Of a DNA stretch of 64,000 nucleotides, positions 53,903 through 63,252 are shown piece by piece. This stretch comes from Anaerovibrio slackiae. GTDB lineage: Bacteria; Bacillota; Negativicutes; Selenomonadales; Selenomonadaceae. A program made the translations under genes and the position numbers. How positions within the stretch are numbered: position 1 is the first letter of the stretch; each line of letters begins with the position of its first letter. The notes below the pieces were generated by a model. The model was not told where the DNA came from, ran no database searches, and worked only from the letters and a program-made list of their open reading frames with translations. Where the stretch lies: NCBI RefSeq assembly GCF_009695585.1, contig NZ_VUNR01000012.1:1-64000 (forward strand). Direction: 5' to 3'.

Positions 53903-54241
53903 TCACTTGCGGACAGATTTTCCGCCGGTCTTCTGCCTGGTTTCCACCGGCTTGATGATAATGCTCTGCCCGTCCTTTTTGACCTTCATGGTGTAGTTCT
54001 TGATGCCGTCCCGGAAAAGCTCCATCTTCAGCTCCAGCAGCTTCCTGCCCAGCTCCTCTGTCAGGTCATCCGTAAAGCCTGTGAGGGCGATATTCTTCTC
54101 CGGCTTGGACAGGCCTGCCCGGGCACGGCGGCGCTTGTCCTCCGCTTCCTCTGCGGCCAGGAACTGGGATTCCAGCGTTACCTGCTCCACATAGCCCTGC
54201 AGCATATCCTTGTCAGACAGCCCCTTGGGAATTTTTGCCAT
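53903..54241 (-). CDS. Small charged protein next to glnS, unknown
   Basis: A 112-residue soluble protein, not recognised. It has an acidic helical first half (VTLESQFLAAEEAEDKRRRA) and a basic end (QKTGGKSVRK). It starts three bases after glnS, so it is co-transcribed and probably translation-coupled. Confidence 0.65.
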   Translation of the reverse strand: MAKIPKGLSDKDMLQGYVEQVTLESQFLAAEEAEDKRRRARAGLSKPEKNIALTGFTDDLTEELGRKLLELKMELFRDGIKNYTMKVKKDGQSIIIKPVETRQKTGGKSVRK

Positions 54242-54244
54242 GTC

Positions 54245-55921
54245 TTACCCCTTCTTTGCCTTCGCCCAGGAATCCTTCAGCCCTACCACCCGGTTGAACA
54301 CCAGATGCTCAGGGGTAGAATCCTTATCAACCACATAATAACCCTGACGCAGGAACTGATAATGAGTCCCCTCTGCTGTCAGGCGGACGCTTGGCTCAAC
54401 GAGGGCGTCATGCAGCACCTCCAGGGAGTTCTTGTTCACAGCAGCCAGAAAATCTGCCGGAACCTCTCCCTTTTCATCCGTCTCAATGAGATAATCATAG
54501 AGACGGACCTCTGCCCTGACTGCATCCTCGGCAGAAACCCAATGGATAGTCCCCTTCACCTTGCGGTTTGCCGTAGCACCGCCGGTCTTGGACTCAGGGT
54601 CGTAGCTGCAGCGCAGCTCCCTGATGCTGCCATCCTCATTCTTCACTACCTCATCGCACTTGATGATGTAGCCGTGCTTCAGGCGCACCTCCCCATCAGG
54701 CTTCAAGCGGAAGAATTTCTTCGGAGCCTCCTCCATGAAATCCTCCTGCTCTATATACAGCTCCCGCGTAAATGGCACATAGCGGTGACCGCCCTTGAAA
54801 GGATGGTTCTCCGCCAGCATATACTCCTTCTGCCCCTCAGGGTAGTTGGTAATAACCACCTTCAGCGGGCGAAGCACTGCCATAATACGGTCAGCATTAT
54901 TGTTCAGGTCATCCCGGACGCAATGCTCCAGCATAGCCACATCCACCAGGCTGTTGGCCTTGGCCACGCCCACCTCCCGGCAGAAAGCCCGGATGGCGGC
55001 AGGGGTATAGCCCCGGCGGCGCAGGCCGGAAATAGTCGGCATCCTCGGGTCATCCCAGCCGGACACATAGCCTTCCTCCACCAGCTGGCGGAGCTTCCGC
55101 TTGCTGGTAACGGTATTGGTGAGATTCAGACGGGCAAACTCAATCTGCCGCGGACGGGTAGCCGCATCAAAGCCAACAGCCTCCAGCAGCCAGTCATACA
55201 GAGGCCTGTGGTCCTCAAACTCCAATGTACAGATGGAGTGGGAAATCCCCTCGATGGCATCCGACAGCGGATGGGCAAAATCGTACATCGGATAGATGCA
55301 CCACTCATCCCCGGTGCGATGATGGGTGGTATGGGCAATGCGGTAGATGACAGGGTCCCGCATGTTGATATTCGGAGAAGCCATGTCAATTTTGGCACGG
55401 AGCACCTTCTCCCCGTCACCGAACTCGCCCTTCTTCATGCGGGTGAACAAATCCATGTTTTCCTCAACGCTGCGGTTCCTGTAAGGGCTTTCCTTGCCAG
55501 CCTCCGTAAGAGTGCCGCGCATGGCACGGATTTCCTCCGCCGTGCTGTCATCCACATAGGCCTTGCCAGCCTGGATAAGCTGAACCGCAAAATCATACAG
55601 CTGCCCAAAATAATCAGATGCGTAAAACATCCTGTCATCCCAGCTGAAGCCCAGCCACTTTACATCCGCCTGAATGGAGTCAACGTACTCCACATCCTCC
55701 TTCACCGGGTTAGTGTCATCAAAGCGCAGGTTGCACTTGCCCCCATACTGCTGGGCCAGCCCGAAGTTCAGGCAGATGGACTTGGCATGTCCCACATGCA
55801 GGTAGCCGTTAGGCTCCGGCGGAAAACGGGTATGGACCCCCTCCCCATAGCGGCCGTTCTGCAAATCATTATTTATTTCATTCTGGATAAAATTAGAAGT
55901 AGTATTCAAAATTTCAGGCAT
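54245..55921 (-). CDS. glnS: Glutaminyl-tRNA synthetase
   Basis: A 558-residue class I synthetase with HIGH-type motif in [25 protein letters not shown]-type [14 protein letters not shown], and GlnRS region [20 protein letters not shown], followed by the C-terminal anticodon-binding beta barrels. It charges tRNA-Gln directly. Many Firmicutes instead use the GatCAB route. Confidence 0.96.
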   Translation of the reverse strand: MPEILNTTSNFIQNEINNDLQNGRYGEGVHTRFPPEPNGYLHVGHAKSICLNFGLAQQYGGKCNLRFDDTNPVKEDVEYVDSIQADVKWLGFSWDDRMFYASDYFGQLYDFAVQLIQAGKAYVDDSTAEEIRAMRGTLTEAGKESPYRNRSVEENMDLFTRMKKGEFGDGEKVLRAKIDMASPNINMRDPVIYRIAHTTHHRTGDEWCIYPMYDFAHPLSDAIEGISHSICTLEFEDHRPLYDWLLEAVGFDAATRPRQIEFARLNLTNTVTSKRKLRQLVEEGYVSGWDDPRMPTISGLRRRGYTPAAIRAFCREVGVAKANSLVDVAMLEHCVRDDLNNNADRIMAVLRPLKVVITNYPEGQKEYMLAENHPFKGGHRYVPFTRELYIEQEDFMEEAPKKFFRLKPDGEVRLKHGYIIKCDEVVKNEDGSIRELRCSYDPESKTGGATANRKVKGTIHWVSAEDAVRAEVRLYDYLIETDEKGEVPADFLAAVNKNSLEVLHDALVEPSVRLTAEGTHYQFLRQGYYVVDKDSTPEHLVFNRVVGLKDSWAKAKKG

Positions 55922-55960
55922 GAAATTTGCCTCCTTAATTAATCATCTTTAGTCCTGCTT

Positions 55961-55969
55961 ATTATACCA
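55961..55969 (-). promoter_or_regulatory. Extended -10 promoter of glnS
   Basis: Minus strand TGGTATAAT about 40 bases before the glnS start; no good -35 is seen. AAGGAGG precedes the ATG. Confidence 0.5.
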
Positions 55970-56033
55970 TAATTTGTATGATAAATCTAGATAAAATGCT
56001 GTACACTTTAATATTGTTTTCTCGTAATGTATA

Positions 56034-56864
56034 TTAGCTGCATACAACATCTTCAACTGCACATTTTTCAGCTACATATTTTTTCAGCCGATGCACGCCC
56101 AGCTCCACCTGTGGCAGCTGAGGCAGGTTAGCTATGATGGCATCAATGTAGCCCTTGTCCCTGATCCGCTGCAATGTCCAGGCAAAATTTACGTCGTACA
56201 CCCACATGAGGCGCACCAGCTTCCTGTCCTCATTGGTACGGATCATAGTGTAATCCACCTGCTGGCCGTTGACGAACCGCTCCAGGAACCCCGGTGCAAA
56301 GATGCCCTTCTCCCCGGTAGCCTCCCCATTTGGCCCCTTCATAAACCGCTGAATAGCGGCAGACTGCTGCCCGGCATCCTTATCCACCGTCAGATAGGGA
56401 GCCAGCACCCGAAAAATATCCAGCTTGTCCGCATCCCGGATGAGCCTGGCAAATAAAAGCTTACGCTTAGAATTTGTCTGCTGAATTTCCTTCTTGTTGT
56501 GGTTGCCGATGGCAAATAGCAGCACCTCCCTATCAGCCTCTGTCAATTTGCCAAAAAAGGGCAGCTCCCTGATGACCTTGACGCCCAGATCCGCATGGTC
56601 CTCCGACTGGGCATCTACAAAGGTCTTGTACAGCTGCCACTGGCGAAACCGCCCCACATCATGCAAAAGCCCCGTCAGCTCCGCCAGCCCGGCATCCTGC
56701 TCATCCAGCTTCAAATACAGTGCCAGCTCCCTGGCATGGGCAGTCACATAGCCCGTGTGCTGCTCCTTCATGCGGATGCCAAACATTATATCCTTGTCAT
56801 CACAGTAAAAGGATTTCATATATTCGTCCATCCATCGATGGGCTTCCTTCAATATTTCCTGCAA
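56034..56864 (-). CDS. HD-domain phosphohydrolase
   Basis: A 276-residue HD protein. Metal ligands are seen in HARELALYLKL, ELTGLLHDVGRFRQWQ, EDHADLGVKVI, AIGNHNK and RDADKLDIFRVL. Such enzymes remove phosphate from nucleotides; the substrate is unknown. The likely start is TTG 56864 with AGGAGG eight bases upstream. It is divergent from the oxidoreductase gene. Confidence 0.85.
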   Translation of the reverse strand: MQEILKEAHRWMDEYMKSFYCDDKDIMFGIRMKEQHTGYVTAHARELALYLKLDEQDAGLAELTGLLHDVGRFRQWQLYKTFVDAQSEDHADLGVKVIRELPFFGKLTEADREVLLFAIGNHNKKEIQQTNSKRKLLFARLIRDADKLDIFRVLAPYLTVDKDAGQQSAAIQRFMKGPNGEATGEKGIFAPGFLERFVNGQQVDYTMIRTNEDRKLVRLMWVYDVNFAWTLQRIRDKGYIDAIIANLPQLPQVELGVHRLKKYVAEKCAVEDVVCS

Positions 56865-56984
56865 ATACAACACCTCCTGCAAACAAAAAAATTGTACCAA
56901 AAATTTCCTCATTGTACAATAAGCATATCAGATTACTTTAGTGTATAATATATACATAAGCTAAAAACAAGGAGGTACACACAT

Positions 56985-57986
56985 ATGAAACTAGGTATCG
57001 CAGGCTCCGGCGGCATCGTCAAGGAAGTTCTCCTGGCCTTGCAGGAGGTAGAGGAAGTACAGGTAACGGCTATCTTCGTCCGTCCCCACAGCCTGGAAAA
57101 GGGGGAAGCCCTGGCAGAACAGTACCATATCCCATCCATCTATACCGACTACAACGAATTTCTCCAGAACCCGAACATAGATTTCGTCTATATCGGGCTC
57201 ATCAACAGCGCCCATTTCTCCTATACCCGGGAGGCGCTGCTGGCTGGCAAAAACGTCATCGTGGAAAAGCCATTTGCTTCCAATCTGCGGGAAGTGAAAC
57301 TCCTGGCAGAGCTGGCACAGAGCAAAAAGCTCTTTCTCTTTGAGGCGGTCTCCCTGCTGCACATGCCAAACTACGCCAAGCTCAGGGAGCTGCTGCCACA
57401 GCTGGGCAGGATTACCATGGTGCAGGCAAATTACTCCCAGTATTCCAGCCGCTATGACAAATACCTGCAAAGGGAGGTACTGCCGGCCTTTGACATTAAC
57501 CTCTCCGGCGGTTCCCTCTACGATATCAACATCTACAACCTGAACCTGATCATCGGGCTGTTCGGTGCCCCGAAATCCGTTTCCTACATTGCCAACATCG
57601 GCTTCAACGGCATCGATACCTCCGGGGCCGCCCTGCTGCAATACGATGGTTTCCCGGCCATTGCCACAGGTGCCAAGGACTCAGACAGCCCCAGCGGCTG
57701 CACCATCCAGGGCGAAAAGGGCTGGCTACGCTGCGACGGCGTGCCGGGGGAGCTGCCTTCCGTTGACCTGTGCCTTAGGAAGCAGGAGCCGGAGCACTAC
57801 GCCCTGAATTCCTATTCCCACCGCCTGGCACATGAATTCAAGGACTTTGCCGATATCTTCGCCGCCGGTGACTTCGCCGCCCGGGACCATTACCTGACCA
57901 TCTCCCTGCAAGTAGCCGAAACCGCCGAAAAAGCCCGCCTGTCAGCAGGCATCCATTTCCCAGCTGACACCACTCTTGACAAATAA
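56985..57986 (+). CDS. Gfo/Idh/MocA-family oxidoreductase
   Basis: A 333-residue NAD(P)-dependent dehydrogenase: N-terminal Rossmann fold (MKLGIAGSGGIVKEVLLAL), VEKPFASNLREV (EKP motif), and a C-terminal substrate domain with GGSLYDINIYNLNLIIGLFG. Substrate is probably a sugar or cyclitol. AAGGAGG lies upstream of the ATG. Hairpin copy 4 begins about 30 bases after its stop. Confidence 0.92.
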   Translation: MKLGIAGSGGIVKEVLLALQEVEEVQVTAIFVRPHSLEKGEALAEQYHIPSIYTDYNEFLQNPNIDFVYIGLINSAHFSYTREALLAGKNVIVEKPFASNLREVKLLAELAQSKKLFLFEAVSLLHMPNYAKLRELLPQLGRITMVQANYSQYSSRYDKYLQREVLPAFDINLSGGSLYDINIYNLNLIIGLFGAPKSVSYIANIGFNGIDTSGAALLQYDGFPAIATGAKDSDSPSGCTIQGEKGWLRCDGVPGELPSVDLCLRKQEPEHYALNSYSHRLAHEFKDFADIFAAGDFAARDHYLTISLQVAETAEKARLSAGIHFPADTTLDK

Positions 57987-58014
57987 TAAACATTGCAAGT
58001 CAGCAGGGAACAAA

Positions 58015-58158
58015 AGCCCCATGGCAATTACTCAACGAAAACCTTTGTTGCACCTCGGTGCTTAGCGATTTGCAAGCCGCAGGCGTAGCAAGAGCTTAGC
58101 ATCCGCTAGGTGCAACTAGGAGCGAGAGCGTGTTTTCGTGAGTAATGTCATGGGGCTG
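58015..58158 (+). repeat. Dispersed hairpin element, copy 4 (type A)
   Basis: Outer arm AGCCCCATGGCAATTACTCA at the left pairs with GTGAGTAATGTCATGGGGCT at the right. The inner stem pairs TTGCACCT (58048-58055) with AGGTGCAA (58108-58115). The core CCTCGGTGCTTAGCGAT and GCAAGCCGCAGGCG and the end CTAGGAGCGAGAGCGTG match copy 1. Confidence 0.75.
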
Positions 58159-58179
58159 CCGTTTGATGGATATTAATAT

Positions 58180-58223
58180 CAAAAAGGTCCTGTCACCAGC
58201 CAAAACCGGTGACAGGACCTTTA
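58180..58223 (-). terminator. Terminator after the mannose PTS genes
   Basis: A 14-base perfect stem (AAGGTCCTGTCACC with GGTGACAGGACCTT) and T run on the minus strand; A/T flanks allow function in both directions. Confidence 0.85.
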
Positions 58224-58255
58224 AAATTAGCAAATTATGCCCAAGGCACAGCCCA

Positions 58256-59170
58256 TTACATCAGACCGATGAGATGTGCGCCAATACCTACAGCAAACAG
58301 AGCCAGGATGATAACGATTGGAGAAACACCCTTCTTCAAAAGCCACATGCAGAGCAGAGTCAGCAGCAGCGGAACAAGGCCAGGAATGAGTGCATCCAAG
58401 TTATTCTGCAGGGTAGTAACCTTCACAGGCTCCAGAGCCATGCCGGAGGAGAACTGCTGGATAGCAGTCTTGATGCCCTCGCCGCCAGCAGGGAGCTGAT
58501 CCCACTCGATATAAGCACCCTTGCTGAGCTGAATGCTGGAAACAACAGGGGCAAACTTAATGCTTACCCACCTCTGTACCAAAGCACCAAGCACGAACAT
58601 ACCCAGGATGGAAGCACCGCGGGTGATGTTGGTCAGCAGGTTGCCGGACAGGTTCTCAGTAATCTGGCTGCCAACCTTGTAGCCGAACTCCTGAGTATAC
58701 CACATGAAACCAAAACGGAGAATGTTCCACAGGAGGAAGAACATGATTGGGCCAAGCATGTTGCCGTCCATAGCGATGGAAGCACACATTGCACCCAGGA
58801 TAGGACGCAGGGTGAACCAGAATACAGGGTCACCGATACCGGCCAGAGGACCCATCATACCAACCTTAACACCCTGAATAGCAGCATCGTCAACAGCAGC
58901 GCCGTTGGCCTTCTCCTGCTCCAGAGCCAGGGTAACGCCTACGATTGGGGAAGCAACATACGGATGAGTGTTGAAGAACTCCATATGGCGCTTCAAAGCG
59001 GCAATCTGGTCAGCCTTTTCCTTATACAGCTTCTTGATGGCTGGAATCATTGCAAATGCATAACCACCGTTCTGCATACGCTCATAGTTCCAGGAAGCCT
59101 GCCAAAATGTTGAACGCAAGCAAACCATCAAACGGTCAGACTTGCTAAGAGTAATCTTGTTATCTGCCAT
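58256..59170 (-). CDS. manZ: PTS mannose-family transporter subunit IID
   Basis: A 304-residue IID protein with FWQASWNYERMQNGGYAFAM, GPLAGIGDPVFWFTLRPILG and a C-terminal membrane segment. With IIC it forms the sugar channel. ATG 59170 is preferred over a longer in-frame start. Last gene of the PTS operon, 20 bases after the IIC gene. Confidence 0.94.
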   Translation of the reverse strand: MADNKITLSKSDRLMVCLRSTFWQASWNYERMQNGGYAFAMIPAIKKLYKEKADQIAALKRHMEFFNTHPYVASPIVGVTLALEQEKANGAAVDDAAIQGVKVGMMGPLAGIGDPVFWFTLRPILGAMCASIAMDGNMLGPIMFFLLWNILRFGFMWYTQEFGYKVGSQITENLSGNLLTNITRGASILGMFVLGALVQRWVSIKFAPVVSSIQLSKGAYIEWDQLPAGGEGIKTAIQQFSSGMALEPVKVTTLQNNLDALIPGLVPLLLTLLCMWLLKKGVSPIVIILALFAVGIGAHLIGLM

Positions 59171-59190
59171 GTCAATCACCACTTTCTCAA

Positions 59191-59994
59191 TCAATAATCA
59201 TCCAGAATATCGCCGATAGGGTCCTTGCTGCCGCCATTGCCGGAGCCGCCATTGCCGCCACCGTTCTCGGACAGGTGGAGGTAAATCATAACCATAGCCA
59301 TAGCGATAGCACCCAGGGAGATAAGGGTGATCTCAGTCAGTGCAGCCACGCAGAAGCCCAGGATAAGGAATGCCCAGGTCTCCTTGTTGGCAATCATGTT
59401 GATAACCATAGCATAACCTACGGCAACAACCATGCCGCCGCCGATAGCCATACCGGTGGTCAGCCACTCAGGAATGGACTGCAGGCCTGCCTGTACAACC
59501 TCTGCAGGAATGAAGCAGAGAGCAACAGCAGGAATAGCGATACGGGCACCCTGCATGAGCACGGCAACAATCTGCCAGAACTCGATAGCGGCGAAGCTGC
59601 CCTTCTCAGCAGCACCGTCCATCATGTGCACGATAGGCACGGACAGAGTACGAACAATCATGGTGGTGAACAGGCCTGCTACTGCCAGAGGAATAGCAAT
59701 ACCGATAGCGGTAGGAATACCGGCTACGCCCTGTCCGCCCTGAATGAGGATAATAGCGGAAGCAACGGATGCCAAAGCAGCATCAGGAGCAACAGCAGCA
59801 CCGATATTTGCCCAGCCCAGTGCAATCATCTGGAGCGTACCGCCCAGAATGATACATGGAACAGGATCACCGGCAACAATACCAATCAAGGAGCAAGCCA
59901 GGATTGGCTGATGGAATTCAAATTCATCCATTACGCTCTCCATACCAGCCAGGAGAGATACGATAATAATACCAATTAAGGTAAGAGTACCCAT
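59191..59994 (-). CDS. manY: PTS mannose-family transporter subunit IIC
   Basis: A 267-residue polytopic IIC (CSLIGIVAGDPVPCIILGGT and LGWANIGAAVAPDAALASVA near the N terminus). The C-terminal tail is a Gly/Asn-rich stretch of unusual composition (about residues 245-260). It lies between IIAB and IID genes. Confidence 0.95.
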   Translation of the reverse strand: MGTLTLIGIIIVSLLAGMESVMDEFEFHQPILACSLIGIVAGDPVPCIILGGTLQMIALGWANIGAAVAPDAALASVASAIILIQGGQGVAGIPTAIGIAIPLAVAGLFTTMIVRTLSVPIVHMMDGAAEKGSFAAIEFWQIVAVLMQGARIAIPAVALCFIPAEVVQAGLQSIPEWLTTGMAIGGGMVVAVGYAMVINMIANKETWAFLILGFCVAALTEITLISLGAIAMAMVMIYLHLSENGGGNGGSGNGGSKDPIGDILDDY

Positions 59995-60041
59995 AATATA
60001 ACCTCCAAATCTTTAATTGGACAATTTTTATAAAAAAATAA

Positions 60042-61028
60042 TTACTTCAGGCCGTCCTCTGCCTTCTTGATCAAAGCATCAAGATTGTCAGCTGCATCAG
60101 CAGGCACCTTGCGCACGTCGAAGGAAATGCCCAGCTTCTTCAGCTCCTTGAAGGTATCAACATCCTTCTGATCCATGGAAATAACCTTGTTTACCAGCAC
60201 CTTGCCTACGGAATGAGCCATGGAGCCGATGTTCAGCTGCTTGATGGATACGCCTGCCTTGATAACAGCCAGGGCATCCTGAGGGTTCTCAAAAAGAAGC
60301 ATAGCCTTGGTTGCGCCAAAGCGAGGATCCTTCTCCACCTCGATAATCTTCTTCAAAGGAACAACATGCGCCTTTACACCCGGAGGCGCAGCCTTGGTAA
60401 TCAGGCCCTTGCGCAGCTCGTCCTTTGCAACAGCATCGGATACAACGATGATGCGGTCAGGCTTTACGCTCTTGGTCCAGCTGGTTGCCACCTGGCCGTG
60501 AAGCAGACGTGAGTCAACACGGGCCAGTACATACTTGATGTGGCCGTCGCCCAGCACAGTGCCCTCCGGAATAGCACCTACAGCTTCCGGCGCAGCAGCA
60601 GCTGCAGCAACCGGAGCAGGTTCCAGAGACTCAGGCATTACGGTAACGCCCTCACGGGATGGGCCAAGAATGTTCTTTGCCATATCATGAGCAGAAATGT
60701 TCTCGTCACCCATGCGCTCGCCCAATGCAGTAATCAGCATTGGCAGGCTGAGGCCGGTAACGATAGCCCACTTGTCCTCGTGGCCGTTCAGAATCGCGCT
60801 GGACTGGTTGAATGGTGTGCCACCCAGCAAATCCACTAAGAAAATAACCTCGTCCTTGTTAGAAAGAGAATCTACAGCAGCCAAAAGCTTCTCACGGAAC
60901 TTATCCGGACCATCCTCCGGCAGCAGCGTAACTGCAACCAGGTCTTCCTGAGGCCCGAAAACCATTCCGGCTGACTGCTTAACTCCTTCTGCCAGCCCAC
61001 CATGGCTGGCCAAAATAATCCCTGTCAT
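60042..61028 (-). CDS. manX: PTS mannose-family transporter subunit IIAB
   Basis: A 328-residue fusion. The IIA domain begins MTGIILASHGGLAEGVKQSA with phosphorylated His9; an Ala/Pro linker (about residues 140-155) leads to the IIB domain with its phospho-His in VLARVDSRLLHGQVATSW. It passes phosphate from HPr to the incoming sugar. First gene of the manXYZ operon; the sugar is probably mannose given the divergent manA. Confidence 0.95.
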   Translation of the reverse strand: MTGIILASHGGLAEGVKQSAGMVFGPQEDLVAVTLLPEDGPDKFREKLLAAVDSLSNKDEVIFLVDLLGGTPFNQSSAILNGHEDKWAIVTGLSLPMLITALGERMGDENISAHDMAKNILGPSREGVTVMPESLEPAPVAAAAAAPEAVGAIPEGTVLGDGHIKYVLARVDSRLLHGQVATSWTKSVKPDRIIVVSDAVAKDELRKGLITKAAPPGVKAHVVPLKKIIEVEKDPRFGATKAMLLFENPQDALAVIKAGVSIKQLNIGSMAHSVGKVLVNKVISMDQKDVDTFKELKKLGISFDVRKVPADAADNLDALIKKAEDGLK

Positions 61029-61461
61029 ATTAGTCCTCCCCTCTGACAGAAAAGCCGTTTTGGTTGTTTCATTTCAACCATAAGTTATTGTAACATATTT
61101 CATATCATTTATAAACCATTTTTATAGGAAAATTTTATTGTTATAATTTTCACATATTTTCACTTGAATTAATATTATATCATAAATTTTCTTTAGGATA
61201 AAAGTCTAGTTAACTTAGAGACAATAATATTTTTTAATAGTTAACATTGCATGAAACAGAAATCTTTTGTTATTATTTTGTATCCTATGCCTTTATTGTA
61301 CATTTTGGTTTTTTTGAACTTTTTCGAGAATTTTTGCACTATTTCATAAAAACAAGAAAAAGTTATGTCAAACAAGATAAGCTTTGACAATAGGATATAT
61401 TTTATTTATAATAAGGATATAAATTTTATTGCATATATGTAAGAGAAAGGAAGAAGTAACT
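61029..61461. other. AT-rich divergent regulatory region between manX and manA
   Basis: No gene is supported. It holds the manA promoter and two copies of TAGTTAAC spaced 31 bases apart (61208-61215 and 61239-61246-region), possibly an operator. No sigma-54 (LevR-type) promoter was found for manX. Confidence 0.6.
61384..61412 (+). promoter_or_regulatory. Sigma-A promoter of manA
   Basis: Both hexamers are consensus with ideal spacing: TTGACA, 17 bases, TATAAT, 50 bases before the ATG. Confidence 0.8.
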
Positions 61462-62424
61462 ATGTCTTACCCATTATTAATGCAGGCTCCTGTCAAGGAT
61501 TATATCTGGGGCGGCACCAAGCTCCGGGAAAAATACAACAAGGTTTCCGCAGCCGACAAGCTAGCTGAGAGCTGGGAGCTGTCCTGCCATCAGGACGGGC
61601 CAAGCATCATCACCAACGGCGAGGCACAGGGCAAAACCCTGACTCAGTACATTCAGGAACAGGGCAGGGGCATCCTGGGCAGCAAGGCACAGGCATTTGA
61701 AAACTTCCCGATCATGATTAAGCTCATTGATGCCAAGGACAATCTTTCCGTACAGGTTCATCCTGACAATGAATACGCCCTGAAAAACGAGGGTGAATAC
61801 GGCAAGACCGAGATGTGGTACGTCATCGAAGCAGAGCCGGGAGCAGAGCTTCTCTATGGCGTAGAGAAGAAAATCACTGCCCAGGAGCTGGCTGACAGCC
61901 TGCAAAATGGCACCATCACCGACATCTGCCATCATGCGCCGGTAAAGAAGGGAGACGTCTTCTTCATTCCTGCCGGTACCATCCACGCCATCGGCAAGGG
62001 CATCCTGCTGGCAGAGGTGCAGCAGAACTCCAACACCACCTACCGCCTCTACGACTACGGCAGGCTGGGCAATGACGGCAAGCCACGGCAGCTCCATGTA
62101 AAGCAAGGCTCCGAGGTGTGCTCCCTGGAGCCGCTGCCTTTGAAGGATGAAAAGGAAATCGTCGCCCTTTCCCCTGACTGCGGGGGAGAGCTTTTGGCAG
62201 CCTGCGACTATTTCACCACATACGGGGTAAAGGTTGACGGCACTGTCAGCCTGACCGCAGGCAGTGAATCCTTCCAGACCTTCACCGTCCTGGAGGGCAG
62301 CCTCACCCTGACCGCCGGGGAAACCCTGCTGGACATGCCGGCAGGCCAGACCGTGTTCCTGCCAGCCAATATGGGGGATTATCAGCTCAGCGGCAAGGCA
62401 AGTTTGATTTTCACTACATTGTAA
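61462..62424 (+). CDS. manA: Mannose-6-phosphate isomerase, class I
   Basis: A 320-residue ManA: MSYPLLMQAPVKDYIWGGTK start, zinc-site region IKLIDAKDNLSVQVHPDNEY and GKTEMWYV, and HAIGKGILLAEVQQNSNTTY. It converts mannose-6-phosphate, the PTS product, to fructose-6-phosphate. ATG 61462 has GAAAGGAAG upstream. Confidence 0.94.
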   Translation: MSYPLLMQAPVKDYIWGGTKLREKYNKVSAADKLAESWELSCHQDGPSIITNGEAQGKTLTQYIQEQGRGILGSKAQAFENFPIMIKLIDAKDNLSVQVHPDNEYALKNEGEYGKTEMWYVIEAEPGAELLYGVEKKITAQELADSLQNGTITDICHHAPVKKGDVFFIPAGTIHAIGKGILLAEVQQNSNTTYRLYDYGRLGNDGKPRQLHVKQGSEVCSLEPLPLKDEKEIVALSPDCGGELLAACDYFTTYGVKVDGTVSLTAGSESFQTFTVLEGSLTLTAGETLLDMPAGQTVFLPANMGDYQLSGKASLIFTTL

Positions 62425-62451
62425 TATACAGCCTGAAAAACGGAAAAATTA

Positions 62452-62480
62452 AAAGCCGCAGCTGCTACAGCTGCGGCTTT
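62452..62480 (+). terminator. Terminator between manA and rpsU
   Basis: AAAGCCGCAGCTG, CTA, CAGCTGCGGCTTT with T/A-rich flanks; may serve both convergent genes. Confidence 0.85.
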
Positions 62481-62529
62481 ATTATTCATATCTGTACTCG
62501 TCACAGACTAGCCAAAGGCTAAAAAGCTA

Positions 62530-62712
62530 TTATGCACGGAACTTGCGCTTGCGTGCTGCCTCAGACTTCTTCTTGCGGCGTACACTTGGCTTTTCGTAAT
62601 GCTCGCGCTTCCTTACCTCAGCCAAGGTACCAGCCTTCTGGCTCATACGCTTGAACCTGCGGAGAGCGCTATCAATGGTCTCATTCTTACCAACCTTAAT
62701 CTCGTTTGCCAT
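62530..62712 (-). CDS. rpsU: 30S ribosomal protein S21
   Basis: A 60-residue S21: [20 protein letters not shown], then a Lys/Arg-rich end ([16 protein letters not shown]). It acts in translation initiation on the small subunit. It has its own promoter and follows the HIT gene. Confidence 0.97.
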   Translation of the reverse strand: MANEIKVGKNETIDSALRRFKRMSQKAGTLAEVRKREHYEKPSVRRKKKSEAARKRKFRA

Positions 62713-62768
62713 CTATTTTTCCCCCCCTCCAATTGACTTGGGAGTGTATTTTTCAACTACACCTGATT

Positions 62769-62798
62769 ATTATATCAAAATCAGGTATATGTTGTCAA
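62769..62798 (-). promoter_or_regulatory. Predicted sigma-A promoter of rpsU
   Basis: Minus strand TTGACA, 18 bases, TATAAT, about 57 bases before the rpsU start. Confidence 0.65.
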
Positions 62799-62805
62799 CA
62801 CCAAA

Positions 62806-63150
62806 TTAACCCGGTGGCCACTGCATGGAGCGACCGCCCAGCACATGAAAATGCAGGTGCTTCACGGTCTGACCGCCGTCCTCGCCGGTATTGGCTACCA
62901 CCCGGAAGCCATTGTCCAGCTTGTTTTCCTTGGCAATTGCAGGGATAACCTCGCACATGATATGGCCTGCCAGCTCCTTGTCCTCAGGAGTCAGGGTCCC
63001 CACGCTCTCAATGTGCTTCTTGGGAATAACCAGGGCGTGAAAAGGTGCCTGGGGCTCCAAATCCTTGAAGGCAAGAACCAGCTGGTCCTCGTAGACCACA
63101 GTAGCCGGAATTTCCTTTGCTGCAATTTTGCAAAAAATACAATCTGCCAT
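62806..63150 (-). CDS. HIT-family nucleotide-binding protein
   Basis: A 114-residue HIT protein with MADCIFCKIAAKEIPATVVY and the histidine triad HLHFHVLGGR. Relatives hydrolyse adenosine phosphoramidates. ATG 63150 has GAGGAGG upstream. It often lies between mtaB and rpsU in this group. Confidence 0.93.
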   Translation of the reverse strand: MADCIFCKIAAKEIPATVVYEDQLVLAFKDLEPQAPFHALVIPKKHIESVGTLTPEDKELAGHIMCEVIPAIAKENKLDNGFRVVANTGEDGGQTVKHLHFHVLGGRSMQWPPG

Positions 63151-63252
63151 TTTGTACACCTCCTCGCCTCTTGCTGCTGCAAAACAATATCTGCCAGCCA
63201 GTCAGGCAGCCGGCAAGACAGCACTTTGCAGCTGATTCGGCCATTAATAATA

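Noticed and set aside
61029-61461. Sigma-54 promoter for the mannose PTS
   Set aside because: No TGGCAC-N5-TTGC-type element was found on the minus strand upstream of manX.
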